64,000 bases of DNA from NCBI GenBank assembly GCA_963724535.1, contig CAVRVD010000001.1:62001-126000 (forward strand). Reading direction: 5' to 3'. Source of the DNA: JADJPO01 sp963724535. Its GTDB lineage: Bacteria > Actinomycetota > Actinomycetes > Actinomycetales > Kineosporiaceae. Positions 46,632 through 55,669 of the stretch are shown here, one piece after another. Within the stretch, counting starts at the first letter, position 1. Every line of letters starts with the position of its first letter. Below the pieces are notes generated by a model. The model saw only the letters and a list, made by a program, of their open reading frames with translations. It was not told the DNA's origin and made no database searches. Both the position numbers and the translations under genes were made by a program.

Positions 46632-48794
46632 TCAGGAGGCCGGGCCGGGCAGCGCCGCGGGTCCGCCGTCGAGCAGGGCCACGAACGCGGCCTCGTCGAG
46701 GATGGGCACGTCGAGCTTCGCGGCGGTCTCCGCCTTGCTGCCGGGGTTGGCCCCGACCACCACGTAGTCGGTCTTCTTGGACACGCTGCCCGAGGCCTTT
46801 CCGCCGCGGGACAGGATGGCCTCCCTGGCGCCATCGCGGCTGAAGCCCTCCAGCGAACCGGTGACCACGACGGTCAGCCCGGCCAGCGTCCTCGGCGTGG
46901 CCTCGTCGACGTCGTCGGCCATCCGCACCCCGGCCGCCGCCCAGCGCTCGACGATCGAGCGGTGCCAGTCCACCGCGAACCAGTCCAGGACCGACTCGGC
47001 GATCACGGCGCCGACCCCGTCCACGGCGCTGAGCTGCTCGACATCCGCCGTGCGGATCGCCTCGATCGAGCCCATAGCCTGGGCCAGGGCACGGGCGGCG
47101 GTGGGTCCGACGTGCCGGATCGACAGGGCGACCAGCACCCGCCACAGCGGCTGTCGCGTGACGCGTTCCAGGTTCTCCAGCAGCCGCTGGCCGTTCGCCG
47201 ACAGTTCTCCGTCGTTCTTGGTGTAGAGCGGCACCCGGCGCAGCTTCTGCGCGCTGAGGTCGAACAGGTCACCCTCGTCCACCAGCACGTCGTCGCCAGC
47301 CTCGAGCAGCGCCTGGGCGCCCTCCCAGCCGAGCGCCTCGATGTCGAAGGCGCCGCGGCCGGCGACGTGGAAGAGCCGCTCACGCAGCTGGCTCGGGCAG
47401 CTGCGCGCGTTCGGGCACCGGATGTCGGCGTCGCCCTCCTTCTCGTGGGCCAGCTCGGTGCCACAGGACGGACAGTGGGTGGGCATGACGAACTCGCGCT
47501 CGGTGCCGTCGCGGGCCTCCACAACCGGGCCGACGATCTCCGGGATGACGTCCCCGGCCTTGCGCAGCACCACGGTGTCGCCGATCAGCACTCCCTTGCG
47601 CCTGACCTCACCCGCGTTGTGCAGGGTGGCCATCGACACCGTCGAGCCGGAGACCAGCACCGGGGTCATCACGCCGAACGGGGTGACCCGACCGGTGCGG
47701 CCCACGTTGACCTGGATGTCCTGCAGGGTCGTGGTCACCTCCTGCGGCGGGTACTTGTAGGCCACCGCCCAGCGCGGGGCGCGGCTGGTGGCGCCGAGGC
47801 GGCGTTGCAGCCCGACGTCGTCCACCTTCACCACGACCCCGTCGATCTCGTGGATCTGGTCGTGCCGGTGCTGCCCGTAGTGCTCGACGAGGGCTTGGAC
47901 GGCGGCAAGGTCTTCGACCACCCGGTAGGTGTCCGGCACCGGCAGGCCCCAGACGGCGAGCAGCTCATAGGCCTGGGACTGGCGGTCGATGTCGAACCCC
48001 TCCCGGGCGCCGATCCCGTGCACCAGCAGCCGCAGCGGGCGGGAGGCGGACACCCGTGGGTCCTTCTGCCGCAACGATCCGGCGGCGGCGTTGCGCGGGT
48101 TGGCGAACGGGGCCTTGCCGGCCTCGACCAGGGCGGCGTTGAGGTCGGCGAACGCCGCTACCGGGAAGAACACCTCGCCGCGTACCTCGACGACGCGCGG
48201 CACGGCGACCGTCGACCCGTGGTCGCCGCGGCCCGGGGTCAGCCGGGTCGGGACGCCGTCGATGGTGCGGACGTTGAGGGTGACGTCCTCACCGGTGCGC
48301 CCGTCGCCGCGGGTGGCCGCCCTGAGCAGGACGCCGTCGCGGTAGAGGAGGTTGACCGCGAGGCCGTCGATCTTCAGCTCACACAGGTAGCGGACGTCGC
48401 CCTGGCCGGTCTCGCGCTCGACCCGCTGTGCCCAGGCGGTGAGCTCCTCGTCGCTGAACACGTTGTCCAGGCTGAGCATCCGCTCGGCGTGGTCGACCGG
48501 GGCGAACTGCGTGGAGTACGCGGCGCCGACCACCTGGGTCGGTGAGTCCGGGGTGCGCAGCCCGGGGTGGTCGGTCTCGATCTGCTCCAGCTCGCGCAGC
48601 AGGGCGTCGAACTCCCCGTCGGAGATGGTGGGGGCATCCTTGACGTAGTAGGCGAACCGGTGGGCGCGGACCTGCTCGGCCAGGTCGCTCCAGCGGTGCC
48701 GAACGTCGGTGGGGATCTCGGTCTCGTCGGCCACAGCGACATCCTGCCCGAGCCCACCGTCCCGCCGGTTCCCCGGTTCTCCGGGGCTTGACAT
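46632..48794 (-). CDS. ligA: NAD-dependent DNA ligase
   Basis: A 720-residue ligase sealing nicks in replication and repair. The Ia domain precedes the adenylation domain, where CELKIDGLAVNLLYRDG contains the AMP-accepting lysine. GEVFFPVAAF and DGVVVKVDDVGLQRRLG complete the nucleotidyl-transferase motifs. A C4 zinc finger (CPSCGTELAHEKEGDADIRC), HhH repeats and a BRCT domain (LAGLTVVVTGSLEGFSRDGA) follow. The ATG at 48794 has TATCGA upstream. A GTG at 48734 is the alternative. Divergent from the DUF2975 gene. Confidence 0.95.
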   Translation of the reverse strand: MSSPGEPGNRRDGGLGQDVAVADETEIPTDVRHRWSDLAEQVRAHRFAYYVKDAPTISDGEFDALLRELEQIETDHPGLRTPDSPTQVVGAAYSTQFAPVDHAERMLSLDNVFSDEELTAWAQRVERETGQGDVRYLCELKIDGLAVNLLYRDGVLLRAATRGDGRTGEDVTLNVRTIDGVPTRLTPGRGDHGSTVAVPRVVEVRGEVFFPVAAFADLNAALVEAGKAPFANPRNAAAGSLRQKDPRVSASRPLRLLVHGIGAREGFDIDRQSQAYELLAVWGLPVPDTYRVVEDLAAVQALVEHYGQHRHDQIHEIDGVVVKVDDVGLQRRLGATSRAPRWAVAYKYPPQEVTTTLQDIQVNVGRTGRVTPFGVMTPVLVSGSTVSMATLHNAGEVRRKGVLIGDTVVLRKAGDVIPEIVGPVVEARDGTEREFVMPTHCPSCGTELAHEKEGDADIRCPNARSCPSQLRERLFHVAGRGAFDIEALGWEGAQALLEAGDDVLVDEGDLFDLSAQKLRRVPLYTKNDGELSANGQRLLENLERVTRQPLWRVLVALSIRHVGPTAARALAQAMGSIEAIRTADVEQLSAVDGVGAVIAESVLDWFAVDWHRSIVERWAAAGVRMADDVDEATPRTLAGLTVVVTGSLEGFSRDGAREAILSRGGKASGSVSKKTDYVVVGANPGSKAETAAKLDVPILDEAAFVALLDGGPAALPGPAS

Positions 48795-48808
48795 CGACTG
48801 TCGATATG

Positions 48809-48830
48809 GATAACGATTATCGATGTTATC
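48809..48830. promoter_or_regulatory. AT-rich inverted repeat between ligA and the DUF2975/HTH operon
   Basis: GATAAC and GTTATC arms with a 10-nt centre lie in the most AT-rich stretch of the window, rich in ATCGA motifs. The site is close to both divergent starts. It may be the operator of the Cro/CI-type regulator encoded two genes downstream, or simply the promoter region of ligA. Confidence 0.5.
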
Positions 48831-48864
48831 GAGATTCGATGGTATCCGCGCTCCAGGAGGACCC

Positions 48865-49488
48865 GTGAACACCACCGCAGGCCGACCGCAAGAACCCAAG
48901 GACCGTTTCGCCTTCGACCGCTGGGATCGGCTCGGCATGGCCGCCTTGCTCGGGCTGATCTCACTGGCGACCGGCGTGGTCGCCCTGGCGCGACCGGTGG
49001 TGGCCTGGTCGGGTGGGGACGACCTGGCGGTGCCCTTCGCCAGCCCCATCCAGGTGCCTGAACTCGACGCCGCCGGACAGCCTTACGGCGAGGGCGAGTA
49101 CGACCTGGCCGTCAATGACCCGACGACGGCCCAGCGCGTGCTCGATCTCGCCCCCGGCCTGCTGGTCCTGGCCTTGGTCCTGGCCGCGTGCTGGCTGGTG
49201 TTCCGGCTGATGCGGGACATCGGTGCCGGCCAGCCCTTCGCCGCGCGCAACGTCACTCGGTTGCGGCTGCTCGCGGCGATCCTGATCTTTGGTGTCCCGA
49301 TCGCGGCGTTCGCCCGGTTGGCCTGCACCGGCGCGATCGTCGGCGGGCTCGACCTCGGCGGGCTTCCCCCGGCGGCCTGGTTCGAGATCCCCTGGCTGCC
49401 CGTCGTCCTGGGCGGCTTCGTGGCTCTGCTCGCCGAGGCGTTCAAGACCGGGGCCCGGCTGCGCGACGACGTCGACGGGCTGGTCTGA
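48865..49488 (+). CDS. DUF2975 membrane protein
   Basis: A 207-residue membrane protein with four hydrophobic segments (GMAALLGLISLATGVVALA; LVLALVLAACWLVFRLM; LLAAILIFGVPIAAFARLA; LPVVLGGFVALLAEAFKTG). QPFAARNVTRLRLLA is typical of DUF2975. GTG 48865 follows AGGAGG by 4 nt. The stop overlaps the start of an HTH gene (TGATG). DUF2975 plus a small HTH protein is a recurring pair of unknown role. Confidence 0.85.
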   Translation: MNTTAGRPQEPKDRFAFDRWDRLGMAALLGLISLATGVVALARPVVAWSGGDDLAVPFASPIQVPELDAAGQPYGEGEYDLAVNDPTTAQRVLDLAPGLLVLALVLAACWLVFRLMRDIGAGQPFAARNVTRLRLLAAILIFGVPIAAFARLACTGAIVGGLDLGGLPPAAWFEIPWLPVVLGGFVALLAEAFKTGARLRDDVDGLV

Positions 49489-49763
49489 TGCCCGTCGAGG
49501 AGCCGCACCGCGTCACCTGCCACCTGGACCGGCTGCTGGCCGAGCGCGGGATGACCCTGGCCGCGCTCGCCGAGGCCGTCGGGGTGACTGTGGTGAACCT
49601 GTCGATCCTCAAGAACAACCGGGCGAAGGCGGTGCGGTTCAGCACGTTGACGGCGATCTGCGAGGCTCTCGACTGCAGCGTCGGCGACCTGTTCGAACTC
49701 GCGCCGGCGGGTCGGCCCGCGCCCGCGGGCACCGAGGGCACCGGTAGCGCAAGGAATCGGTAA
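49488..49763 (+). CDS. Small Cro/CI-type HTH regulator (YozG-like)
   Basis: A 91-residue DNA-binding protein: HLDRLLAERGMTLAALAEAV then VTVVNLSILKNNRAKAVRFS is the helix-turn-helix, and TLTAICEALDCSVGDLFEL the typical C-terminal helix of YozG-like regulators. It is coupled to the DUF2975 gene. It probably represses its own operon, perhaps sensing through the membrane partner, but this is inference. Confidence 0.88.
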   Translation: MPVEEPHRVTCHLDRLLAERGMTLAALAEAVGVTVVNLSILKNNRAKAVRFSTLTAICEALDCSVGDLFELAPAGRPAPAGTEGTGSARNR

Positions 49764-49798
49764 TCGGCGGCCGGCGCTCGGTGGTCCATGCTGTTCAG

Positions 49799-50407
49799 GT
49801 GCTGGACCACCGCCTGCGCCCAGTCAAGGACCGCTCGCTGGCGACGCTCACCCGCCCGCTGGCCCGGCACACCGGCGCCACCGTGCTCACCGGGGCCGCG
49901 CTGGTCGTCACCCTGGCGGCCGCCGTCGCCGCGGCCACCGGGCATCCGTATCTCGCCCTGACCGGCTGGCTGATCGGCCGGGTACTCGACGGTCTGGACG
50001 GCGCGGTGGCCCGAGCCCGGGGCGAGGCGAGCGACCTGGGCGGCTATCTGGACATCCTCGCGGACGTGGTGGGCTACGCGGCGGTGCCGATCGGAGTGGC
50101 ACTGGGGGTCGACCAACGCGGTACCTGGATGGCGCTGGCCGTGCTGCTGGCCTCGTTCTACGTCAACGCGATCTCCTGGTCCTACCTGGCCGCGGTGCTG
50201 GAGAAGCGTGGGGCGGGAGCGAGCGCCCGGGGCGAGACCACGACGATCACCATGCCGACCGGCCTGGTCGAAGGGACCGAGACCATCGTGCTGTTCAGCC
50301 TGTTCCTCGTGCTCCCCCAGGCCGCCACCGCCCTGTTCGTGATCATGGCCGCCCTGGTGGCCCTCACCGTGCTGCAGCGGGCGCACTGGGCGTGGAGCCA
50401 CCTGTGA
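49799..50407 (+). CDS. CDP-alcohol phosphatidyltransferase family protein (YnjF-like)
   Basis: A ~202-residue membrane enzyme. The CDP-alcohol signature D-G-x2-A-R-x8-G-x3-D-x3-D is complete: DGAVARARGEASDLGGYLD then ILAD. It transfers a phosphatidyl group from CDP-diacylglycerol to an alcohol, or acts on an analogous CDP-alcohol. The acceptor is unknown. GTG 49799 gives the natural MLDHRLRPVKDR start and has CATGCT 6 nt upstream; a GTG at 49781 is also possible. It overlaps the next gene by GTGA. Confidence 0.85.
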   Translation: MLDHRLRPVKDRSLATLTRPLARHTGATVLTGAALVVTLAAAVAAATGHPYLALTGWLIGRVLDGLDGAVARARGEASDLGGYLDILADVVGYAAVPIGVALGVDQRGTWMALAVLLASFYVNAISWSYLAAVLEKRGAGASARGETTTITMPTGLVEGTETIVLFSLFLVLPQAATALFVIMAALVALTVLQRAHWAWSHL

Positions 50408-51117
50408 CCGGTCGCCGCACCGTCCTCGTCCTGGCCTGGGCCGCGCTGCTGGCGGCGTGGCTGGTCTACCTGTGGCGAAGCGGCAGCAGCCCGGCCGGGT
50501 CCCTGCAGGCGGGGGTGGACGCCGCCCGAGGCGCCTGGTGGGCGGTCCCGGTCTTCGTGCTCGCGTACGCCGCTCGCGGTTTGGTGCTGTTCCCGGCCTC
50601 GCTGCTGACCATCGCCGGCGGGGTGCTGTTCGGCCCGGTGGTCGGAGTGGTGGTGACGGTGGTGGCGGCCAACGCCTCCGCGATGGTTGCCTACGCCGCC
50701 GGTCGGAGTCTGACCGCGCCGCCGACCATGGCCGAGACCGATGCCTCCACTGTGGCCCGCTGGTCGAACCGGTTGCGCCACAACAGCTTCACCACGGTCA
50801 TGGTGATGCGCCTGGCCTTCCTGCCGTACGACCTCGTGAACTACCTGTGCGGGTTCCTGCGGGTGCATCAGGGGGCCTTCCTGGCCGCCACGGCGATCGG
50901 CTCGCTGCCCGGCACCGTCACGTTCGTCCTGGCGGGGGCCTCCGTCCGCCGGCTGGACGCCGGGGTGGCGGGCTTCGATCTGCGGGTGTTCGCGATCTCG
51001 GTGGCGCTGTTCGTGGTCAGCCTGGTCGGCGCCCGGCTGGTGCAGCGGCGCGCTGTCCCCATCGGGTCCGATCCCAGGTCCGACACCGACCTGGGCCGCG
51101 GAGTGGAGCGGCGGTGA
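50404..51117 (+). CDS. TVP38/TMEM64 (VTT/DedA-like) membrane protein
   Basis: A 237-residue polytopic protein. GLVLFPASLLTIAGGVLFGP and VVGVVVTVVAANASAMVAYA form the re-entrant VTT core. FLPYDLVNYLCGFLRVHQGA and AIGSLPGTVTFVLAGA are family motifs. DedA/VTT proteins are implicated in lipid movement across membranes. It is coupled on both sides by GTGA overlaps, between a phospholipid-type synthase and an FAD oxidoreductase. Confidence 0.9.
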   Translation: MTGRRTVLVLAWAALLAAWLVYLWRSGSSPAGSLQAGVDAARGAWWAVPVFVLAYAARGLVLFPASLLTIAGGVLFGPVVGVVVTVVAANASAMVAYAAGRSLTAPPTMAETDASTVARWSNRLRHNSFTTVMVMRLAFLPYDLVNYLCGFLRVHQGAFLAATAIGSLPGTVTFVLAGASVRRLDAGVAGFDLRVFAISVALFVVSLVGARLVQRRAVPIGSDPRSDTDLGRGVERR

Positions 51118-52673
51118 GGGGGCTGGACGGCACCGCGCCGCTGACCGCCGTGGTGATCGGGTCCGGCTCGGCCGGTCTGACCGTGGCGATCGGGCTGGCC
51201 GGACTGGGCCGCCGGGTGGCGGTCGTCGAGGCCGCCCGGGTCGGCGGCGACTGCACCAACACCGGCTGCATCCCGTCCAAGACGCTGCTGTACCTGTCCC
51301 GCGGCCGGGCAGCGGCATTGCCCGACGCCGGCGGGCCCGCGCGCCGGACGGCGACGTCCGAGGTGCTGGCGCAGGTGCGCCGGGTGCGCGACGACCTGGA
51401 GCGGACCGAACGCGACGAGCTCCTCGAGCACCCGTTGGTGCACCTGGTCGCCGGCCGGGCCCGGTTGGCCGGCCGCGGCCGGGTGCTGGTCCACCCGACC
51501 GACCACGGCCCGCCGGTGCTGGTGACGGCAAGCCACGTCGTGGTCGCCACCGGCAGCTCTCCGGTCACCGTCGAGGTGCCCGGCCTGGCACCGGAGCGGG
51601 TACTCACCAACAACACGCTGTTCGAGCTGGACGAGGCGCCCGAGCACCTGGTGATCCTGGGCGGGGGCGCGATCGGCGCCGAGATGGCCACCGCCTTCAC
51701 CCGGCTCGGCACCCGGGTGAGCCTGGTCGAGGCGGCCGACCGGCTGCTGCCGCGGGAGACCCCCGAGGCCGGGGCGATCCTGCAGGAGGCCCTCGTCGAG
51801 CGCGGTGTCGGCGTCCGGACCGGTTGGCGGGCGACCGGGTTCGACGAGACCAGCCGAACCCTGACCCTGAGCTCGGCGGCCGGGACCGGCACCAGGGCGC
51901 TGGCGGACGTGGACCGCGTGCTGATGGCCCTCGGTCGCCGGCCGAACTCCGGGGGAATCGACCTGGCCGAGCACGGCGTCGTCCTGGACGGCGGCGCCGT
52001 CCGTACCGACTCCTGGGGCCGCACCTCGGTACCCGGGGTGTGGGCCGCCGGCGACGTCACCGGTCGGACGGCGACCACCCACGGTGCCGGGGCTGCGGCC
52101 CGCCGTGTCGTCCGGGCGATCGGGCTGCCGTACCTGCCGCGTCTCGGCGGCGAGCCGGCCCTGCCGGCCGCGGTGTTCGCCGACCCTGAGGTCGCCTCGG
52201 TGGGTTTGCCCCTGGACGAGCTGGAACGGCGTTGGCCACCGGAGGCCCGGCGGCGGCTCCGGGTCGACCTGGCCGACACCGACCGCGGGCTGACCGACCG
52301 GATCCGCCACGGGGCCGTCGTCGTCGATGTGGCGCGGCTCACCGGGACGGTGCTGCGGGCCACCGTGATCGGCCCGGGCGCCGCCGAGCTGATCGGGGTG
52401 TTCACCCTCGCGATCGACCGCGGCGTGTCGATGCACCGGATCTTCACCATGGTGCATCCCTATCCGGCAGTGGCCGACGCGGTCCGGGTCGTCGCCGACG
52501 AGTTCGTCCGGGTGACCCTGTCCGATCCCCGCGGCGAGCTGGCCGCCTGGACCCGCGGCCTGCCGTCCCGACTGAGCCTGCCGTCCCGACTGAGCCTGCC
52601 GTCCCGACTGAGCCTGCGACCCCAACTGAGCCTGCGATCCCGACTGAGCCTGCGACCGAGGAGGAGTCGATGA
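51114..52673 (+). CDS. FAD-dependent disulfide oxidoreductase (mercuric reductase/Lpd-like)
   Basis: A 519-residue class I pyridine-nucleotide-disulfide reductase. It has FAD motif AVVIGSGSAGLTVAIGLAGL, redox pair GGDCTNTGCIPSKTLL (C47, C52), NAD motif LVILGGGAIGAEMATAF, ATG-type VVVATGSSPVTVEVPG, and dimerisation-domain histidine in MVHPYPAVADAVR. The N-terminal extra cysteine pair of MerA is absent, so it is unlikely to be a mercuric reductase. The C-terminus ends in LPSRLS repeats from an 18-bp tandem array. It overlaps both neighbours (GTGA, ATGA). It may supply redox equivalents to a membrane process. Confidence 0.9.
   Translation: MRGLDGTAPLTAVVIGSGSAGLTVAIGLAGLGRRVAVVEAARVGGDCTNTGCIPSKTLLYLSRGRAAALPDAGGPARRTATSEVLAQVRRVRDDLERTERDELLEHPLVHLVAGRARLAGRGRVLVHPTDHGPPVLVTASHVVVATGSSPVTVEVPGLAPERVLTNNTLFELDEAPEHLVILGGGAIGAEMATAFTRLGTRVSLVEAADRLLPRETPEAGAILQEALVERGVGVRTGWRATGFDETSRTLTLSSAAGTGTRALADVDRVLMALGRRPNSGGIDLAEHGVVLDGGAVRTDSWGRTSVPGVWAAGDVTGRTATTHGAGAAARRVVRAIGLPYLPRLGGEPALPAAVFADPEVASVGLPLDELERRWPPEARRRLRVDLADTDRGLTDRIRHGAVVVDVARLTGTVLRATVIGPGAAELIGVFTLAIDRGVSMHRIFTMVHPYPAVADAVRVVADEFVRVTLSDPRGELAAWTRGLPSRLSLPSRLSLPSRLSLRPQLSLRSRLSLRPRRSR
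52560..52659. repeat. 18-bp tandem repeat, five and a half copies, in the FAD oxidoreductase 3' end
   Basis: Units start at 52560, 52578, 52596, 52614 and 52632. The first three are identical (CTGCCGTCCCGACTGAGC) and the later ones drift. The frame is kept, giving repeated LPSRLS-type hexapeptides that add a basic tail. The array ends at the ribosome site of the following gene. Confidence 0.9.
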
Positions 52674-53932
52674 GGCGCTCACGTCCGTCCCGCCCCCTGG
52701 CCGCCGCTCTGCTCGGCATCGCCGTGGCGACGTCCGCCTGCACCGGCGGCGGCCCCGATGAGGCCCTGGACGGCGCCACCTGGGAGGAGGTGGTCGCGGC
52801 CGCCCGAGGGCAGACCGTGCGCTGGTACATCTGGGGCGGCTCGGAGGCGATCAACACCTTCGTCGACCAGACCTACGGGGTCGAGCTCGAACAGCGCTAC
52901 GACGTTCGGCTGGAACGGGTCCCGGTCGCTGACACCGTCGACGCCGTGAACCAGGTGCTGGCCGAGAAGCAGGCCGGCACCCAGACCGGCTCGGTCGACC
53001 TGATCTGGGTCAACGGCGAGAACTTCGCCACCCTGAAGCAGGCCGGGATGCTCCGGCCGGACTGGTCGCGCACCCTGCCCAACGCCGCCCACGTGGACTG
53101 GGAGGACCCTGCCGTCAGCAAGGACTTCGGGGTGGACGTCGAGGGCTATGAGAGCCCGTGGTCCTCGGCCCAGCTGCAGCTGATCCACGACAGCGCCCGC
53201 ACCGACGCCGATGACCTGCCCCGCTCCTACGCCGAGCTGGCCACCTGGGCGTGTACCAACCCGGGCCGGTTCACCTACATCGCGCCCGGGCCGGGCGGTT
53301 TCGTGGGCACCCGGTTCGTCAAGGGCGCGCTGTACGAGCTGTCCGGCGGAGCCGAGCAGTGGACGACCTTTGACGAGGCCACCTGGCAGACCCACTCCCC
53401 CGCCCTGTGGGAGTACCTGGAGGAGCTCGAGCCCTGCCTGTGGCGCAAGGGCGCGACCTATCCCCGCGACGAGAACGAGCTGCACCGGCTGTTCGCCAAC
53501 GGTGAGGTGGACCTCAGCCTGACCCAGGCCGCGGCCGGCCCGGGCGCCCTGATCACCGAGGGTCTGATCCCCACCACCTCGACCACGTTCACTTTCCGCG
53601 CCAACGCGATCGGCGACTACAACTACGTCACCATCCCGGTCAACGCACCGCACCCGGCCGCGGCGATGGTGCTGGCGAACCTGCTGCTCGACCCGGCCAT
53701 GCAGGCCCGGCACGTGGTCCCGGACAGCGGTTTCGGGCTCGGTCTGGGCATCGACGTCGACAAGGTCACCGACCCGCAGCTGCGCCGGCAGCTGGCGGAG
53801 GCCGCGGCCCGGCGTGGCCCCAACGCCACCCCGGTCGCCGAGCTGCAGGCCGCCAGGGTCCCGGACACCGCTGCGGCGTACCAGGACCTGGTCGAGACGC
53901 AGTGGCGACGGCAGATCCTCGGCGCGGCCTGA
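52670..53932 (+). CDS. ABC transporter substrate-binding lipoprotein (YnjB-like)
   Basis: A 420-residue binding protein. The signal ends ATSAC, with the lipid cysteine at about residue 24. The mature part begins GQTVRWYIWGGSEAINTFVD, a YnjB-like opening, and has VDLIWVNGENFATLKQAG and AIGDYNYVTIPVNAPHPAAA. YnjB-type proteins are family-1 binding proteins of unknown ligand. ATG 52670 overlaps the oxidoreductase stop and follows GAGGAGGAG. Two permeases and an ATPase follow. Confidence 0.88.
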   Translation: MRRSRPSRPLAAALLGIAVATSACTGGGPDEALDGATWEEVVAAARGQTVRWYIWGGSEAINTFVDQTYGVELEQRYDVRLERVPVADTVDAVNQVLAEKQAGTQTGSVDLIWVNGENFATLKQAGMLRPDWSRTLPNAAHVDWEDPAVSKDFGVDVEGYESPWSSAQLQLIHDSARTDADDLPRSYAELATWACTNPGRFTYIAPGPGGFVGTRFVKGALYELSGGAEQWTTFDEATWQTHSPALWEYLEELEPCLWRKGATYPRDENELHRLFANGEVDLSLTQAAAGPGALITEGLIPTTSTTFTFRANAIGDYNYVTIPVNAPHPAAAMVLANLLLDPAMQARHVVPDSGFGLGLGIDVDKVTDPQLRRQLAEAAARRGPNATPVAELQAARVPDTAAAYQDLVETQWRRQILGAA

Positions 53933-53936
53933 CGCG

Positions 53937-54818
53937 GTGACCGGTCCACCCCGCCCGCTGCTCGCCGTCCTGCCGGCGGTCGCCGTGGTCGGCGTCCCGG
54001 CGCTGTACTCGGTCGGTGAGGCGCTGGTGACCAGCCTGGGCGGCGGGAGCGCCGGCGGGCCGATCGGGACGGCAGGCTACGCGCGGGTGGCCAGCACACC
54101 GGGTCTGCCCACGGCCGCGTTGTTCTCACTGTGGGTGGCGGCGGCGTCCACGCTGCTGGCCGGCGCGCTCGGGGTCGGCCTGGTCTGGGTCTGGGTCACC
54201 CGACCGGCCCGCTCCCGGCGGGTCGAGCTGTGGCTGCTGCGGGTCACCTTCGGCCTGCCGCACCTGGCCTGGGCGGTGGCCCTCCTGCTCACCCTGTCCC
54301 AGAGCGGCTGGTTGGCTCGGTGCGCGGCGGCCGCCGGACTGATCGAGGCGCCCGAGCAGTTCCCGGTGCTGGTGCAGGACCCGGCCGGGATCGGCATCAT
54401 CATCCACCTGGCTAGCAAGGAGTTCGCCTTCGTCGCCCTGGCCGTGCTGCCGTTGGCGAGCCGCCGGGCAGCGGCCGCGGTCCGGGTGGCCGCCTCCCTG
54501 GGGGCCCGGCCCAGCCAGCAGCTGCGCCTGGTGTTCCTGCCCACGGTGGCCCCGGCGCTGCTGCCCGCGACCGCCGCGGTCTTCGCGTTCTCGCTGGGCA
54601 CCTACGAACCGCCGACCGTGCTCGGCGCACAGAGCCCCCGCACGCTGGCGGTGATCGCCCTGGACCGGTTCCGCGCCGCCGACCTGGTCGGACGCGCCGA
54701 CGCGTTCGTGCTGTCGATGCTGCTCGCCCTCACCGTCGCCGTGGTGGTGGCTCTGGGTGCGGTCCTGCGTGGCACCGTGGGCCGCGCCGGCCTGGCGGGC
54801 GGGGGCTGGACGCCGTGA
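53937..54818 (+). CDS. ABC transporter permease, first half (YnjC-like)
   Basis: A 293-residue permease with six hydrophobic segments. The EAA-type loop reads AVRVAASLGARPSQQLRLVF. GTG 53937 lies 4 nt after the binding-protein stop. Family YnjC is one long double permease in E. coli; here the two halves are separate genes. It ends in a GTGA overlap with the second permease. Confidence 0.87.
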   Translation: MTGPPRPLLAVLPAVAVVGVPALYSVGEALVTSLGGGSAGGPIGTAGYARVASTPGLPTAALFSLWVAAASTLLAGALGVGLVWVWVTRPARSRRVELWLLRVTFGLPHLAWAVALLLTLSQSGWLARCAAAAGLIEAPEQFPVLVQDPAGIGIIIHLASKEFAFVALAVLPLASRRAAAAVRVAASLGARPSQQLRLVFLPTVAPALLPATAAVFAFSLGTYEPPTVLGAQSPRTLAVIALDRFRAADLVGRADAFVLSMLLALTVAVVVALGAVLRGTVGRAGLAGGGWTP

Positions 54819-55669
54819 CCGGCCCGCGCCGGCTCGCCCCCCGACGACCTGGCGACCGGACGCTACGCGCCGTCCAGCTCGCCACCCTGGTCACGGTCCT
54901 CGGGGTGCCGCTGGCGGTGCTCGTGGCCTCGGCGGTCTCGGTGCGCTGGACCTTCCCGCAGGTGCTGCCCCGCGAGCTGGACCTGCAGCTGGCCATCCGG
55001 GTGCTCGCGGCGCCGGCCACCGAGCGCGGTCTGCGCACCGGCGCACTGGTCAGCGGGCTGGCCACCGTGGCCTCACTGGTACTGGCCTGGCCGGCGGCGC
55101 GGGCCCTGCAGGTGCTGCCGACCCGGTGGCGGCGCCGGGTCGCCTGGGTGCTGTTCCTGCCCAGCCTGCTGCCGGCGGTGGGCCTGGCGATGGGGGTGAG
55201 CACCGGGATGCTGCGCCTCGGTCTGCGCGGCGGCCTCCTCCCGGTGGTGCTGGCCCACCTCGTGGTCACCGTGCCCTACGCGGTGGCGATGCTGGCGGCC
55301 GCGCTGGCGCGACATGACGTTCGGCTGGAGCAGCAGGCAGCCAGCCTGGGCGCCTCACCGGTCCAGGTGTTCTGGCACGTCACACTGCCCTCGGTGCGGG
55401 CCGGGGTGGGCGCCGCGGCGGCCTTCGCGTTCGTGGTCAGCTGGAGCCAGTACCTGCTCACCGTGCTGCCCGGCGCGGGCACGGTCGCCACCCCGACGAC
55501 GACGCTGTTCACCGCCGCCTCGGGCGGCAGCCCGACGGTGACCGCGACGCTGGCCCTGCTGGTGGCGCTGCCCGCGGCGGCGGCGGTCGGGCTGTTCGGC
55601 GGCTCGGCGGTGCCGGGGGTCCGCGCGTCCGGCGCCACGCAGCGGGACCCCCGGGCAGCTGCACCGTGA
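54815..55669 (+). CDS. ABC transporter permease, second half (YnjC-like)
   Basis: A 284-residue permease. RLEQQAASLGASPVQVFWHV followed by TLPSVRAGVGAAAAFAF is the EAA loop contacting the ATPase, and LFLPSLLPAVGLAMGVSTGM a membrane helix. It pairs with the preceding permease to form the channel. Both ends overlap neighbours by GTGA. Confidence 0.87.
   Translation: MTGPRRLAPRRPGDRTLRAVQLATLVTVLGVPLAVLVASAVSVRWTFPQVLPRELDLQLAIRVLAAPATERGLRTGALVSGLATVASLVLAWPAARALQVLPTRWRRRVAWVLFLPSLLPAVGLAMGVSTGMLRLGLRGGLLPVVLAHLVVTVPYAVAMLAAALARHDVRLEQQAASLGASPVQVFWHVTLPSVRAGVGAAAAFAFVVSWSQYLLTVLPGAGTVATPTTTLFTAASGGSPTVTATLALLVALPAAAAVGLFGGSAVPGVRASGATQRDPRAAAP

Noticed and set aside
51114..52673. FAD oxidoreductase as mercuric reductase of a mer operon
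   Set aside because: No C-terminal vicinal cysteine pair, no MerR, MerT or MerP genes. The C-terminus is a simple repeat.
53937..55669. Two permease genes as a frameshifted single YnjC gene
   Set aside because: The junction is a clean GTGA overlap with complete permease domains on each side, the same coupling as every other junction in the operon.
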